The notes beneath the pieces are model-generated. The model was not told the DNA's origin. It saw only the letters and a list, made by a program, of their open reading frames with translations, and made no database searches. This document shows positions 8,285-16,293 of a DNA stretch of 64,000 bases, one piece after another. The first letter of the stretch is position 1; each line of letters opens with the position of its first letter. The DNA comes from Arthrobacter sp. D5-1 (GTDB lineage: Bacteria; Actinomycetota; Actinomycetes; Actinomycetales; Micrococcaceae): positions 3,038,001 through 3,102,000 of the forward strand of contig NZ_CP014571.1 in the NCBI RefSeq assembly GCF_017357425.1, in the 5' to 3' direction. Both the position numbers and the translations under genes were made by a program.

Positions 8285-9145
8285 TCAATCTAATTGAAGA
8301 CCTGAAGTGACCTGTCCATACGAGTTTGTTACGAGATCCCGCTGACCATCGCTGCCACGATTGATGAAGGACGACAGTGAGAGCTGCTGCTCGAATGAAC
8401 CCACATGAGCAACTTCAGCAAGTCTGTCCAGCAAACCCCGCGCCGCCTTCCGCTGATACGCAGTGCGAGGAACAAGATGCTCAATCACAATGAGGCGAGA
8501 GTCCATAGGCCAGCGATCTTCGCTGAGGCCAGTAAACGCGAAGTACGCGTGCTCTGCGGGCCGCTTCAAGTCCTGTACACCCCGACCTCCGGCAGCCTGA
8601 ACAAGGACTTCCCGCTCGGATGTCTCAATGATGGCTGTAAATTTCTGCTTGTTACCGAATCGGTCAGAAACAGTGCTTTCGGCTTTGATGTCAAAGCCTC
8701 CCTCATCCTTCAGCCAGCTACTGAGCTTTGAGGCGAACGTTCGACGGGAGCCATCACTAAGCAGGCGAACGCTGTCCAGCGCCAGGCACACATCAGCAAT
8801 GCGACCAATGAGGTCGGCAGCGGAGGCCATCGGGCCGGTCGCGTATATCCGATCCGAGAATTCCAACACACCAAAATCCTGAACGATGTCATCCCATAGC
8901 GTCTTGGCTCGACTACTAAGGTCGTCGGCAGCGTAGAGAGTGCGGCGGGAGTGAGTTAGTCCGCCGTCACTAACCGCCAGCCGGGTTACGTCAGGCTGCG
9001 GCCGGACGTAGACCTCAACTGGGTCGCCATCCGAATAATAACGACCTGTTGAGACAACCAAAGTGTTGGAGTCGAACATCCGAGAGCATCCGAACTCCGC
9101 CCGCAGGCTATCCAAGGCTGGTTTGAGAATCGTGCAATCCGTCAC
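8285..9145 (-). CDS. DUF1828-like phage protein
   Basis: A 286-residue protein. The N-terminal half resembles DUF1828: a short helical start, then YYSDGDPVEVYVRPQP and TRLAVSDGGLTHSR, the paired beta strands with SDGG seen in that family. The C-terminal half (about residues 150-260, KLSSWLKDEGGFDIKAEST...FTAIIETSE) has the alternating pattern of a DUF1829-type or nuclease-like alpha/beta domain, with no clear catalytic set. The ATG overlaps the stop of the preceding gene by four bases. Its function is unknown; such genes recur in prophage lysogeny regions. Confidence 0.7.
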   Translation of the reverse strand: MTDCTILKPALDSLRAEFGCSRMFDSNTLVVSTGRYYSDGDPVEVYVRPQPDVTRLAVSDGGLTHSRRTLYAADDLSSRAKTLWDDIVQDFGVLEFSDRIYATGPMASAADLIGRIADVCLALDSVRLLSDGSRRTFASKLSSWLKDEGGFDIKAESTVSDRFGNKQKFTAIIETSEREVLVQAAGGRGVQDLKRPAEHAYFAFTGLSEDRWPMDSRLIVIEHLVPRTAYQRKAARGLLDRLAEVAHVGSFEQQLSLSSFINRGSDGQRDLVTNSYGQVTSGLQLD

Positions 9146-9675
9146 GGTATCTCCTCTCCGTCTGGAAGCTTTACGAACTCGGGGATGTCAATTGATGGTT
9201 TTGGTCGCCAAATCTCGTCAAGGTCACAGGTTACATGCATCATCTGACAGAACTGTTGGAAGAGCAATCGCAAATGGTCGTCAGACAGGGGCGCCTGCGA
9301 GTCATCCTCCCACGGAGCTGGAGGCCACGGGGGGTTGAACGGCGCGACCGCCTGCTCGTCGCGGTGTTCACTCGTCCAGCGATGCAGGTGGGTGCCATCA
9401 TGTTGCACCCCATCGCTTCTCCTATTCGTGTGCCGACCGCGTACGCACAGGCGAAACAGATTGCCAGCCGTACTTTCCGTACAGTGCAAAGCGAACGTGG
9501 CTGCATGCAGCTTCTTGTCGCATTGTTGCCCAAAGAGCACCAGCCGCCGGCCCATATTGTTGCGTACATTCAATGAGAACTCGTAAGAGGCCGCCTTCCG
9601 ACGCCAGCGGATGCCGTCCGCAACGGCTAAGCCGGCCCCTCCGGCCAAGAGCGCTTCCATCATAGGAACGTCCAT
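9142..9675 (-). CDS. DUF6978-like protein of unknown function
   Basis: A 177-residue protein that I place tentatively in a DUF6978-like group because of the core RLCVRGRHTNRR...GTHLHRWTSE and the C-terminal LLFQQFCQMMHV, which match remembered features (R-x-H-x-N, T-H-x-H, then a helix ending in a Cys- or His-containing tail). Several His residues could bind metal or nucleotide. Its ATG directly follows the repressor stop (TAG ATG), and its own stop overlaps the DUF1828 start, so the two unknown proteins are translationally coupled and probably work together. Confidence 0.55.
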   Translation of the reverse strand: MDVPMMEALLAGGAGLAVADGIRWRRKAASYEFSLNVRNNMGRRLVLFGQQCDKKLHAATFALHCTESTAGNLFRLCVRGRHTNRRSDGVQHDGTHLHRWTSEHRDEQAVAPFNPPWPPAPWEDDSQAPLSDDHLRLLFQQFCQMMHVTCDLDEIWRPKPSIDIPEFVKLPDGEEIP

Positions 9676-10266
9676 CTAGTGCTCAGGCCCTTCTTGAGAT
9701 CCCTCGCCGCGCTCCGACCATTCGTGCTCGCGGTTCTTATGGCTCGTCGGGCCAGTGTAGGCGGCTAGGTCTTTCCAGTTGTCGGGCAAGGGAATGTTCC
9801 CATCATCAGGAACACTCAAGGGCGTCTTCTGTCCAGCGCGAGCGTTACGGCGCTCGCCGGGACGACGGATATCGATTGGCTGTTCCTGGTCACTAGTGAG
9901 TTCTGCATCTGCAAGGCCCTGATTCATGTCCACGAGGACTCGCAGCATGTCGATGGCAGCTTTCCGCGCTTTGGGCGGGAGGTTGTCGACACCTGCGGGT
10001 AATTCCTCGGCAAACGGTGGACCGGGGACGGGTTGTCCCGCGGCCATGAACGCGACTTGCTCACTGACGCCGGCCAGCCAAGCGATGGCCTTGATGGTCA
10101 CTTCTGATGGCGCGGACTTGTAGGTTCCGCTCCTCACTTGGTTGAGCGTCGTGTGAGTAACCCGGTAACCCTGCTTCTGCGCAAGGATGCTCAGCTGCCG
10201 GACAGACGTCTGATGACGTTCCACGGCAGTCTCCACAAGGCTGCGGAGGCTTGGGTTCATGTTCAC
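9676..10266 (-). CDS. Prophage immunity repressor (helix-turn-helix)
   Basis: A 196-residue protein with an N-terminal helix-turn-helix (about residues 18-60: QLSILAQKQGYRVTHTTLNQV then AIAWLAGVSEQVAF) and a long charged tail. It is first in the leftward lysogeny operon and divergent from the Cro-like gene, the standard place of a lysogenic repressor. No LexA-type Ser/Lys peptidase domain is visible, so inactivation more likely involves the ImmA-like peptidase encoded two genes downstream. The start is GTG at 10266; an ATG two codons later is possible. The repressor role is inferred from position. Confidence 0.82.
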   Translation of the reverse strand: MNMNPSLRSLVETAVERHQTSVRQLSILAQKQGYRVTHTTLNQVRSGTYKSAPSEVTIKAIAWLAGVSEQVAFMAAGQPVPGPPFAEELPAGVDNLPPKARKAAIDMLRVLVDMNQGLADAELTSDQEQPIDIRRPGERRNARAGQKTPLSVPDDGNIPLPDNWKDLAAYTGPTSHKNREHEWSERGEGSQEGPEH

Positions 10267-10319
10267 GGCGGCAACTCTTCCCGGCTATGCCTCGCTATTG
10301 GTAGCGGCGGCACACCATA

Positions 10320-10420
10320 CTCTGACAAGTGACAAGTCCATCTTTGCAGGTGAGACGCGGAAATTACCGCTTATCAGTTTGACAAGTAGTGGAATATGGA
10401 ACATGATCAACTTGTCATCT
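10320..10420. promoter_or_regulatory. Lysogeny control region with four TGACAAGT half-sites
   Basis: TGACAAGT occurs at 10323-10330, 10330-10337 (sharing one T) and 10380-10387, and inverted as ACTTGTCA at 10410-10417. These eight-base half-sites lie between the divergent repressor and Cro-like genes and overlap the rightward -35 element, so they are the likely operators for one or both regulators. The spacing (a tandem pair left, an inverted pair about 30 bases apart right) suggests cooperative or looped binding. Confidence 0.72.
10379..10407 (+). promoter_or_regulatory. Rightward early promoter
   Basis: A perfect -35 TTGACA (10379-10384), a 17-base spacer and a -10-like CATGAT (10402-10407) precede the Cro-like gene. 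The -35 overlaps a TGACAAGT half-site and another lies just downstream of the -10, so operator binding would block polymerase. Confidence 0.65.
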
Positions 10421-10481
10421 TGAAAAGAGGAGAGTAGAAATGAACTCAACAACGTTCCGCCGCCGCCCACCACAAGCCAAG

Positions 10482-10489
10482 AAGGAGGT
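10482..10489 (+). promoter_or_regulatory. Strong ribosome binding site deciding the Cro-like start
   Basis: AAGGAGGT, a full anti-Shine-Dalgarno match, lies four bases before the ATG at 10494. It is inside the longer possible frame that begins at 10440, which itself has AGAGGAGAG ahead of it. Confidence 0.65.
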
Positions 10490-10493
10490 CTGG

Positions 10494-10799
10494 ATGGAAA
10501 TCAGGGACCCGGAGTTGATCCGCCGCCGCCGCCTAGCCAAGCGATACACGCAACGCGACGTCGCCCATCTGGCTCGGCGCTCGCAAGCAGCCGTACAGCA
10601 GGTGGAGACGGGCAAGATGAAAACGATCTCCGAAGCATTCGCCATGGGCATCGCATTCGCCCTGGACTGCGACTGGGAGGACCTCTTCATTGACCACGAG
10701 CACACAGCCACGCCCAATGTGGAAGGTGGAACGCGAAACGCTTCTCACCGCACAGGCGCGCGAAACGTGACCCCTCACCCGCGCCGGATGCACGCATGA
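10494..10799 (+). CDS. Cro-like XRE-family regulator
   Basis: A 101-residue helix-turn-helix protein: LIRRRRLAKRYTQRDVAHLA and SQAAVQQVETGKMKTI form the XRE fold. It is the first rightward gene, divergent from the repressor, and probably switches off lysogenic transcription or governs early genes. I chose the ATG at 10494 because of the perfect Shine-Dalgarno site and because the fold starts there; a start at 10440 adds 18 residues. Its stop overlaps the next start by four bases, beginning a chain of coupled early genes. Confidence 0.85.
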   Translation: MEIRDPELIRRRRLAKRYTQRDVAHLARRSQAAVQQVETGKMKTISEAFAMGIAFALDCDWEDLFIDHEHTATPNVEGGTRNASHRTGARNVTPHPRRMHA

Positions 10800-11110
10800 G
10801 CGGCTACAGAGCGGTTCATTCCGTGGAAGCCGTCGTCACTCGCCCGGACCATCTATTGGGCCGCGGCAGCTATACCCAACGCCACCGCGTTGGAGTGCTC
10901 GCTTGGAACGAAGAGTCGCCGTCGCTCATTTCCGTCCAGTCCGGATACGACCACGACGTGATCCAGTTCGAGGTCGAGGATCTTGACCTTGTTATCGAGC
11001 TGCTCCAGCAGACCAAAGCTCTGCTGGAAGCCGGTCCTACAGACCCCGGCGCAGCAGCATCTTCCCCCGCTGCTGCGCCGACCCCCACTTCCTCAGCGGA
11101 GAACCGCTGA
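10796..11110 (+). CDS. Hypothetical early phage protein
   Basis: A 104-residue acidic protein with no recognised family. The first 75 residues look folded (SPSLISVQSGYDHDVIQFEV then a helix DLVIELLQQTKALLE); the last 25 are Ala/Pro/Ser-rich and likely disordered. The start overlaps the Cro-like gene stop by four bases. A role in early regulation is possible from position only. Confidence 0.65.
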   Translation: MSGYRAVHSVEAVVTRPDHLLGRGSYTQRHRVGVLAWNEESPSLISVQSGYDHDVIQFEVEDLDLVIELLQQTKALLEAGPTDPGAAASSPAAAPTPTSSAENR

Positions 11111-11176
11111 GGGCAGAAAGAAGGCGGCCCAGTGCTATTCCGCCAAGAACTCACTGGACCGCCCGTAGATAACCCA

Positions 11177-11213
11177 AGAGCCAGGCGCCTCATCTGAAAA
11201 GAAGCCTGGCTCT
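11177..11213 (+). terminator. Hairpin in the early leader (possible attenuator)
   Basis: AGAGCCAGGC (11177-11186) pairs perfectly with GCCTGGCTCT (11204-11213) around a 17-base loop, in the 126-bp gap after the second early gene. No U-run follows, so it is a weak intrinsic terminator at best; it may be an attenuator, an antitermination site or an mRNA stability element. Confidence 0.4.
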
Positions 11214-11236
11214 CGAATCAGGAAAGAGTCTAACAA

Positions 11237-11470
11237 ATGGTCATCAGAAGACTCCGGCAGCTACCGCCGGAAGCACGCCCGCACATCGCCGCCGCTGGCC
11301 GCGTTCTTGCCGAGGCAACCGCCCGGCTGAACAGCATGAGCCCACGTGAGATTGCCGAGGCTGCCTACACGCCCGGCGGTCCGTCACTGGAGCAGCTGGA
11401 GAAACTGGCTGAAGCCCGCCTTATGGGCCAGTCCATCCGCAGCGTGGCAGTAGCCGCTGAGGTGGCCTGA
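11237..11470 (+). CDS. Small hypothetical helical protein
   Basis: A 77-residue protein, mostly helical: PHIAAAGRVLAEATARLNSM then SLEQLEKLAEARLMGQS and a final SVAVAAEVA. The order of helices could form a small DNA- or protein-binding bundle, but no motif is decisive. Its stop overlaps the next ATG by one base. Function is not recognised. Confidence 0.6.
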   Translation: MVIRRLRQLPPEARPHIAAAGRVLAEATARLNSMSPREIAEAAYTPGGPSLEQLEKLAEARLMGQSIRSVAVAAEVA

Positions 11471-12063
11471 TGCCTAGCAACGAAGGGGCCGACCTCCTCC
11501 CCCGCAACTCTTACTTCCACGCCGTCGATCGGCAGATGGAAACCGAGTCCTACATCTCCAAGATCATTCCTACCGAGCAGGGCCGCCGGCACAAGCTCCT
11601 GACGATCGCCATCCAGGACGCCGAGAACCTCATTGGGGCACTCAAGACCGCCAAGCACTTTGATCGCCTGGGGAACATCGAGCACGCACTCCCCCAGATC
11701 ACGGACGCGCTCGCTGACGTGATTGCCAAGGCGAGGAACTTTATTTCTGACGTGGAGGTGTCAACGGCACGCTATCGAACCGCGGTTGCCACTTCCTCCA
11801 ATGAGGCTGCCGGGGGGCAGTCCTCTGATCCGGCAGCTGCCGTCGAATCCCCTGACGTGCCGGCGGCCGCTGCCTCCACTCCTGCTGAGGCTGATGAGAG
11901 TATCGCCACCTTTGAATGGGTGGATCCGAGCCGGACGCCCATGCCGAAGCCCGGCCCGCATCTGGCGTCAGTGTCGATCTTTGATCCGAACGTCTCTCAG
12001 AAGGACCAGCTGGCGGCGTTGGATGCACGCGTGGCCGCACGTTGGGGCGGGGGCAGAAGATGA
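11470..12063 (+). CDS. Hypothetical early phage protein with disordered linker
   Basis: A 197-residue protein. Residues 1-100 form a helical region (KLLTIAIQDAENLIGALKTA and ALADVIAKARNFISDV), followed by an Ala/Pro/Ser linker (about 110-140) and a C-terminal segment ending DQLAALDARVAARWGGGRR. No family recognised. The stop overlaps the next start (ATGA). In this position it may serve the early replication programme; that is inference from gene order. Confidence 0.62.
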   Translation: MPSNEGADLLPRNSYFHAVDRQMETESYISKIIPTEQGRRHKLLTIAIQDAENLIGALKTAKHFDRLGNIEHALPQITDALADVIAKARNFISDVEVSTARYRTAVATSSNEAAGGQSSDPAAAVESPDVPAAAASTPAEADESIATFEWVDPSRTPMPKPGPHLASVSIFDPNVSQKDQLAALDARVAARWGGGRR

Positions 12064-12317
12064 AGACCAGGAAGCGGCTCTTCGCTGTCATTCAGCCCAT
12101 CGGGCACCGCCCGTATAAGGATCGGGCGAACCTTCACTTCCGTGACAACTCGGAGCTGACGGCGCAGCTGACGACTTACGCGCGTACTAAGTGGCCGGTG
12201 CCGCAGAAGGTCGCTGTCGATATTCATGCGAAGCAGATCATCGTGGACGGGACTCCCCGCGCGAACTTCTCGCTGCATGAGTATCGCGGTCACGGTGACC
12301 AGGGGGTGGGCGCGTGA
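12060..12317 (+). CDS. Small hypothetical phage protein
   Basis: An 85-residue basic protein beginning MKTRKRLFAVIQPIGHRPYK. Beta-rich with a conserved-looking VAVDIHAKQIIVDG segment. The ATG at 12060 overlaps the upstream stop; an in-frame GTG/ATG further upstream would lie inside that gene. Not recognised. Confidence 0.6.
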   Translation: MKTRKRLFAVIQPIGHRPYKDRANLHFRDNSELTAQLTTYARTKWPVPQKVAVDIHAKQIIVDGTPRANFSLHEYRGHGDQGVGA

Positions 12318-12514
12318 TGCGCCCGACGGCGCGGGTCGGCCGGTATCGCCGCCGCGCCTACCTTTACGGACCCTTGGTCATTCTCGGCGCCGCCTTGGTC
12401 CTCATGACCTGCCCCACGATCAACGGCGCCTATCTCGCTGGCCTGTTGATCCTGCTGGCCGGCACCGGCGGTTTCGTTCTCGAGTCAGGGCCGCAGCCCG
12501 GGCGTAGAAGATGA
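12314..12514 (+). CDS. Small two-helix membrane protein
   Basis: A 66-residue protein with two predicted membrane helices (LYGPLVILGAALVLMTC and AYLAGLLILLAGTGGFVL) separated by a short polar turn, and basic ends (RVGRYRRR at the N side), so both termini likely face the cytoplasm. Start GTG overlaps the upstream stop; an ATG follows directly. Membrane protein of unknown role in the early operon. Confidence 0.6.
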   Translation: MMRPTARVGRYRRRAYLYGPLVILGAALVLMTCPTINGAYLAGLLILLAGTGGFVLESGPQPGRRR

Positions 12515-12536
12515 TGACCGGCGATTGGGGGCGCCG

Positions 12537-12860
12537 ATGACAGATAGACCACCAGGGGCCCGCCCCGGCGCCGCTCACGTACCGCAGACAGCGGACGCTG
12601 TCCCGGTCCTTACTCAGAAGGACCAGGAGAACGTCCACCGCCAGAGGCAGGAAACAGCCACCGAACAAGCGTGGCTTGGCAACCCAGTAGTCCGTGATGA
12701 CGCTGCGTTGCGCCTTCTCCGCATCGAACGCACGACCACCCGCGCCCTTTCGGCGTTGCAGGATGGCGAACTCGGTGCTGCCATCAGCCGGCTACAGGCC
12801 GCGCTGACCCTTGCCCTGGCGGAGCAAGCACTTTCCACCACTTGCAAAGGACAGCCATGA
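12537..12860 (+). CDS. Hypothetical early phage protein
   Basis: A 107-residue protein starting MTDRPPGARPGAAHV. A disordered N-terminus precedes helices QKDQENVHRQRQETATEQAW and LLRIERTTTRALSALQDGEL, a pattern suited to a coiled or helical bundle. The stop overlaps the ParB-like start by four bases, so translation is coupled. No family recognised. Confidence 0.6.
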   Translation: MTDRPPGARPGAAHVPQTADAVPVLTQKDQENVHRQRQETATEQAWLGNPVVRDDAALRLLRIERTTTRALSALQDGELGAAISRLQAALTLALAEQALSTTCKGQP

Positions 12861-14242
12861 CACCCGAATTCAGAATGATCCCGGTCGCGGATCTTGTAGA
12901 ACACCCACAGAACCCGAGAGACGATCTTGGGGATCCGCAGAAGCTGGCCGAGCTGGCCAACGACATCGCGGAGAACGGCAACACGGAGGCCTTGCACGTC
13001 TTCCCGATCACCGAGGGCGAGAACGCAGGCAAGTTCCTACTGATCGCCGGACACAGAAGAACCGAGGCCGCCCGCCTAGGCAACGTGGCCGAGCTGTACG
13101 CCCGTCTCCGCCCGGATCTGGATTCCCTTGATAAGCAGCTCGAAACGATGCTGCGGGAGAACACCCACCGTGAGGGCCTGACCCCGATCAATGAGGCGAA
13201 GGCAATTCAGGCAATGCTCGACTGTGAGGGCATGTCGGTCAAGAAGGTGGCCAAGCGGATTCACCGCTCCGAGACGTTCATCCGTTCCCGCGCCGCTATG
13301 GTCAAACTCCCGGAGTCCGCGAAGTCGGCTATCGACGCGGGCCGGATGACGCTGGAGCAGTCACAGATCTTTGACGAGTTCGCAGACGACGAAGAGGCCA
13401 CGGCCGAGCTGACGAAGAACGCCGGCACCACTGACTGGGGCTTCACAGTGAATAGGCTCCGAAATGCCAAGGTCAGGAAGTTCAAAACTGCCGCGTCGGA
13501 GCAGCTCATCAAGGACCTGGGAATCAAGACGATCAGCAGCTATGACTCCTACAGCTCCAACAAGTACAGCCGCGATTACGACCGGGACAAGACACCCGGT
13601 GAGCGCGTCGCTGAGGGCCAGGTTGCGGTCCTCGGCTCTCAGGGCGACTTGGAGTGGTACCAGGTCAAGCAGACCGGGAAGAAGCAGCTGACTGAAGCGG
13701 AGATCGCGGACAAGAAGCGTTTCAAGGACATCGGAGCTGGCCTGGAGCAGGCGGATGCTTTGTGGCTGGAGCACGTGGAGCGGAAGATCAGCGCTGCTGC
13801 GGGCCACTTCGACCGGCCTGAGGACGCCCCCGCAGTGCTCGCGCTCCGGAAGTCGATGTTCGCCGGGTACAGCGCCGACCGTGCCCGGGCCACTCGGGTG
13901 CTTGGCATAGGCGTCACGGCAGAGGGCGGGATGACTGCCGATGTGGTGGCCGCTGTTGACGCGCGAGTGGACAAGCTCAAGCTGCTGCAATTGGCGTATC
14001 TCCACGCTTTCCTGCACCTCATGAAGGACAGCCTGCACAAGCCGAGCACGTGGCACTGCAAATACGAGTGGGACCGCACCTCGTTGCAGAAGTTCCTGGA
14101 CACCCGGCGGGAGATCTTCGGCTACGAAGTCACGGCCTACGAGCAGGAGGCCATCGACTACTGGGACGAAAAGGAAAGGGCAGCCACAGCCGAATCCTCC
14201 GACAACGACGAAGGGTGGGATCTCGAAGATGACGACGCATAG
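12857..14242 (+). CDS. ParB/sulfiredoxin-domain protein
   Basis: A 461-residue protein. The N-terminal ParB N-domain is clear: VADLVEHPQNPRDD, ELANDIAENG and LLIAGHRRTEAARLG, which form the CTP/nucleotide-binding GxxRxxA-type box. A helix-turn-helix follows (MSVKKVAKRIHRSETFIRSR) as in ParB/KorB DNA-binding regions. The C-terminal half is not recognised and ends in a very acidic tail. Without a ParA partner nearby, a role in phage DNA organisation, transcription or nucleolytic processing is more likely than plasmid-style partition. It is one of the largest early genes. Confidence 0.82.
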   Translation: MTPEFRMIPVADLVEHPQNPRDDLGDPQKLAELANDIAENGNTEALHVFPITEGENAGKFLLIAGHRRTEAARLGNVAELYARLRPDLDSLDKQLETMLRENTHREGLTPINEAKAIQAMLDCEGMSVKKVAKRIHRSETFIRSRAAMVKLPESAKSAIDAGRMTLEQSQIFDEFADDEEATAELTKNAGTTDWGFTVNRLRNAKVRKFKTAASEQLIKDLGIKTISSYDSYSSNKYSRDYDRDKTPGERVAEGQVAVLGSQGDLEWYQVKQTGKKQLTEAEIADKKRFKDIGAGLEQADALWLEHVERKISAAAGHFDRPEDAPAVLALRKSMFAGYSADRARATRVLGIGVTAEGGMTADVVAAVDARVDKLKLLQLAYLHAFLHLMKDSLHKPSTWHCKYEWDRTSLQKFLDTRREIFGYEVTAYEQEAIDYWDEKERAATAESSDNDEGWDLEDDDA

Positions 14243-14621
14243 GCACTTCCTCAAGCGCAACGCGGACAACGAGCCCATCTGTGGTTGCGGCTTCCGTCCG
14301 GAGATCCTTGATGACCCGGCGCCCGTGGGACTTCAGTGGAAGGCCAAACGTGACGTCCTCGACCACGTGGACGCCCTTGAGGGTTACCGGCCATCGGCGC
14401 CGTTCGAGGGGAACCAGGACCGTCGGTTCCCGCGTGCCGGCGTCCGGCCGGGTGCAAGCGGCCGATGGAAGCTCACCCTGTGGGACGAACCTGACGTCAC
14501 CCACCCGATCCCGAAAGAGAACCAATGGCACGACACCGCCCGGGAAGCGTTCGACTACGGGCAGCTCATCATCAGCACCCACTGGAAGTCCGGCACACGC
14601 CTGAACGGTATGGCCCGCTGA
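14229..14621 (+). CDS. Hypothetical phage protein
   Basis: A 130-residue protein with an N-terminal CGCGF motif (PICGCGFRPEI) and a Trp-rich C-terminus (NQWHDTAREAFDYGQ, HWKSGTR). The Cys pair alone is too little for a zinc finger call. It overlaps ParB-like upstream by 14 bases and the next gene by one base (TGATG). Function is not recognised. Confidence 0.6.
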   Translation: MTTHRHFLKRNADNEPICGCGFRPEILDDPAPVGLQWKAKRDVLDHVDALEGYRPSAPFEGNQDRRFPRAGVRPGASGRWKLTLWDEPDVTHPIPKENQWHDTAREAFDYGQLIISTHWKSGTRLNGMAR

Positions 14622-14917
14622 TGGCATGGGCCAGCACCGACCAGCGGTGGCAAGACCAGAAAGTCAGGATCTACCGCAGCAGGTACGACGAAGCCGCCAA
14701 GATCACCGCGGCACTCACCATCCGCCGGCAGAACCTCCTGACCGAGATCCTCGCCGACGACCTTGACGGCATCGACACCACCACCAAGTCCCGCCGCCTC
14801 CGCCAAACAGACGACGAACTCGACCTGGCACGCGACAACCTCCAAGCAGCCTGGGCAGCCCTCCAAGCCGAGGAAGCCCAGCACCACATTCACGAACCAC
14901 GAGAGGCCAGAAGATGA
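14621..14917 (+). CDS. Hypothetical coiled-coil phage protein
   Basis: A 98-residue protein, almost entirely helical (YDEAAKITAALTIRRQNLLT, RRLRQTDDELDLARDNLQAA), so probably a coiled coil or helical hairpin. Start and stop each overlap the neighbouring genes by one and four bases. It immediately precedes the sliding clamp and may be a small replication accessory factor, but that is guesswork from position. Confidence 0.6.
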   Translation: MAWASTDQRWQDQKVRIYRSRYDEAAKITAALTIRRQNLLTEILADDLDGIDTTTKSRRLRQTDDELDLARDNLQAAWAALQAEEAQHHIHEPREARR

Positions 14918-16170
14918 CAGCCACCGCCACCAGACCCACCACTACCACCGAACCGGCGCTCGCCGATCTCTCGATCACTGCCACGGGCACTGAGTGGCTT
15001 CGCAAGCTCGCGGCCGTTGGCGTGGCGGTGTCGTCACGCCCTCCGGTGCCCATCCTCAGTTTTGTCGTGCTGGAGTGCCACAGGGGCAAGGCGACGATCA
15101 CGGGCTATGACTACTCGACGTCGGCTGTGGTCAAGCTGAATCACGAAGCGGTTGGGACCCTTCACAATGCCATGGCGCTCGCTCCGCATTCCTGGCTGCT
15201 GCGGACAATCCGGGTTCTGACTGAGCGCAAGCGGGACATTCCGGTGACGGTGGCTGCGAAGACGCTGCTGGGCAGGCCCATGATCACGGTGACCGCCGCC
15301 GGCTTCACCATCCCGCGTCTTCACGACGTCCCGATCTCGGAGTACCCGGTTTTGCCAGCGCATGGGGAGTTGGACTCGTTCGAGATCGATCGCCGGGACT
15401 TGGCAGGGGCATTGGACCGTGCAGCGATAGCTGTCAGCCGTGACGAGACTCTTCCGATCCTGACGGCGATCGAGGTGCAATGCCACGGCAAGTCCCTCAC
15501 CGTGCAGGCAACTGACCGCTACCGGCTCTCGTCCGAGACGTTGAAGCTGTCACGCGAAGTGCAGGACTTTAAGTTCCTCCTCCAGGCCGGCACATGGAAG
15601 GCTCTGGCAAAGCACCTCAACGGCGAGAAAATTACTGTTGGCGTCCTTGTTTCGGCTGACTTCCATGGAAAGGACGGCGGTCGTTCGACCGTCCACCTGT
15701 CTTCTGGCGATTGCGCGTTCACGCTCACCGGTGTGCTTGGCGATTACCCCAAGATCAGATCCCTATTTGATCTGGACTGCGGGATGCAGCTGGACGTCAA
15801 TCGTCGGGACCTGATGGACCAAGTTCTGGTCGCTCGGGAGCTGAATGATTTCAATGAACCTGCGCTGCTGAAGATCGGCCCAGGCTCCGTAACCCTCTCG
15901 CCAACGTTCTCCGAAGGAGGGAGCGAGGCAGCCACGCCGATTCTGCTTGCTGACACGACCAACATCGACGCAGCCGATACTGCCGCCTACAACCCCACCT
16001 TCCTGCTGGAGGCATTGAAAGCGATCAAGGCCGAGGTGGTGCGCTTCTCCTTCCACAACATGGTCAAGCCGACTTGCATCTCTCCCGTCGTCGCCAAGGG
16101 CGATAAGCCCAGCACGTACCGCCACTTACTGATGCCGGTACGCCTGCCCCGCACTCTGGGCGGCGAGTAG
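14914..16170 (+). CDS. Phage DNA polymerase III sliding clamp (beta subunit homologue)
   Basis: A 418-residue DnaN-type clamp that encircles DNA and tethers polymerase. The three-domain beta-clamp pattern shows in IEVQCHGKSLTVQATDRYRL (the typical ATDRYRL strand), an ISEYPVLP-like loop, GDYPKIRSLF, and the C-terminal TYRHLLMPVRL that closes bacterial clamps. It is longer than the usual 365-375 because of an N-terminal Thr-rich leader. No phage DNA polymerase is present, so the clamp probably recruits the host replisome to phage DNA. Confidence 0.85.
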   Translation: MTATATRPTTTTEPALADLSITATGTEWLRKLAAVGVAVSSRPPVPILSFVVLECHRGKATITGYDYSTSAVVKLNHEAVGTLHNAMALAPHSWLLRTIRVLTERKRDIPVTVAAKTLLGRPMITVTAAGFTIPRLHDVPISEYPVLPAHGELDSFEIDRRDLAGALDRAAIAVSRDETLPILTAIEVQCHGKSLTVQATDRYRLSSETLKLSREVQDFKFLLQAGTWKALAKHLNGEKITVGVLVSADFHGKDGGRSTVHLSSGDCAFTLTGVLGDYPKIRSLFDLDCGMQLDVNRRDLMDQVLVARELNDFNEPALLKIGPGSVTLSPTFSEGGSEAATPILLADTTNIDAADTAAYNPTFLLEALKAIKAEVVRFSFHNMVKPTCISPVVAKGDKPSTYRHLLMPVRLPRTLGGE

Positions 16171-16173
16171 ACC

Positions 16174-16293
16174 ATGACCGAGGCAGAGGAAGACGCGATG
16201 CTGGCCCAGATGTTGAGCCGCCCGGCCAAGCTCAAGACGTGCAAGGCCTGCGACAAGGTGCAGAACGCCCAGGGCGAGTGTGATTGCTCATGA
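16174..16293 (+). CDS. Very small Cys-containing phage protein
   Basis: A 39-residue frame starting MTEAEEDAMLAQML and ending with a probable zinc knuckle: KTCKACDKV...GECDCS (C-x2-C then C-x-C). It fits exactly between the clamp and the ASCH gene; its stop overlaps the next ATG. The Cys arrangement and coupling support a real gene. Confidence 0.55.
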   Translation: MTEAEEDAMLAQMLSRPAKLKTCKACDKVQNAQGECDCS

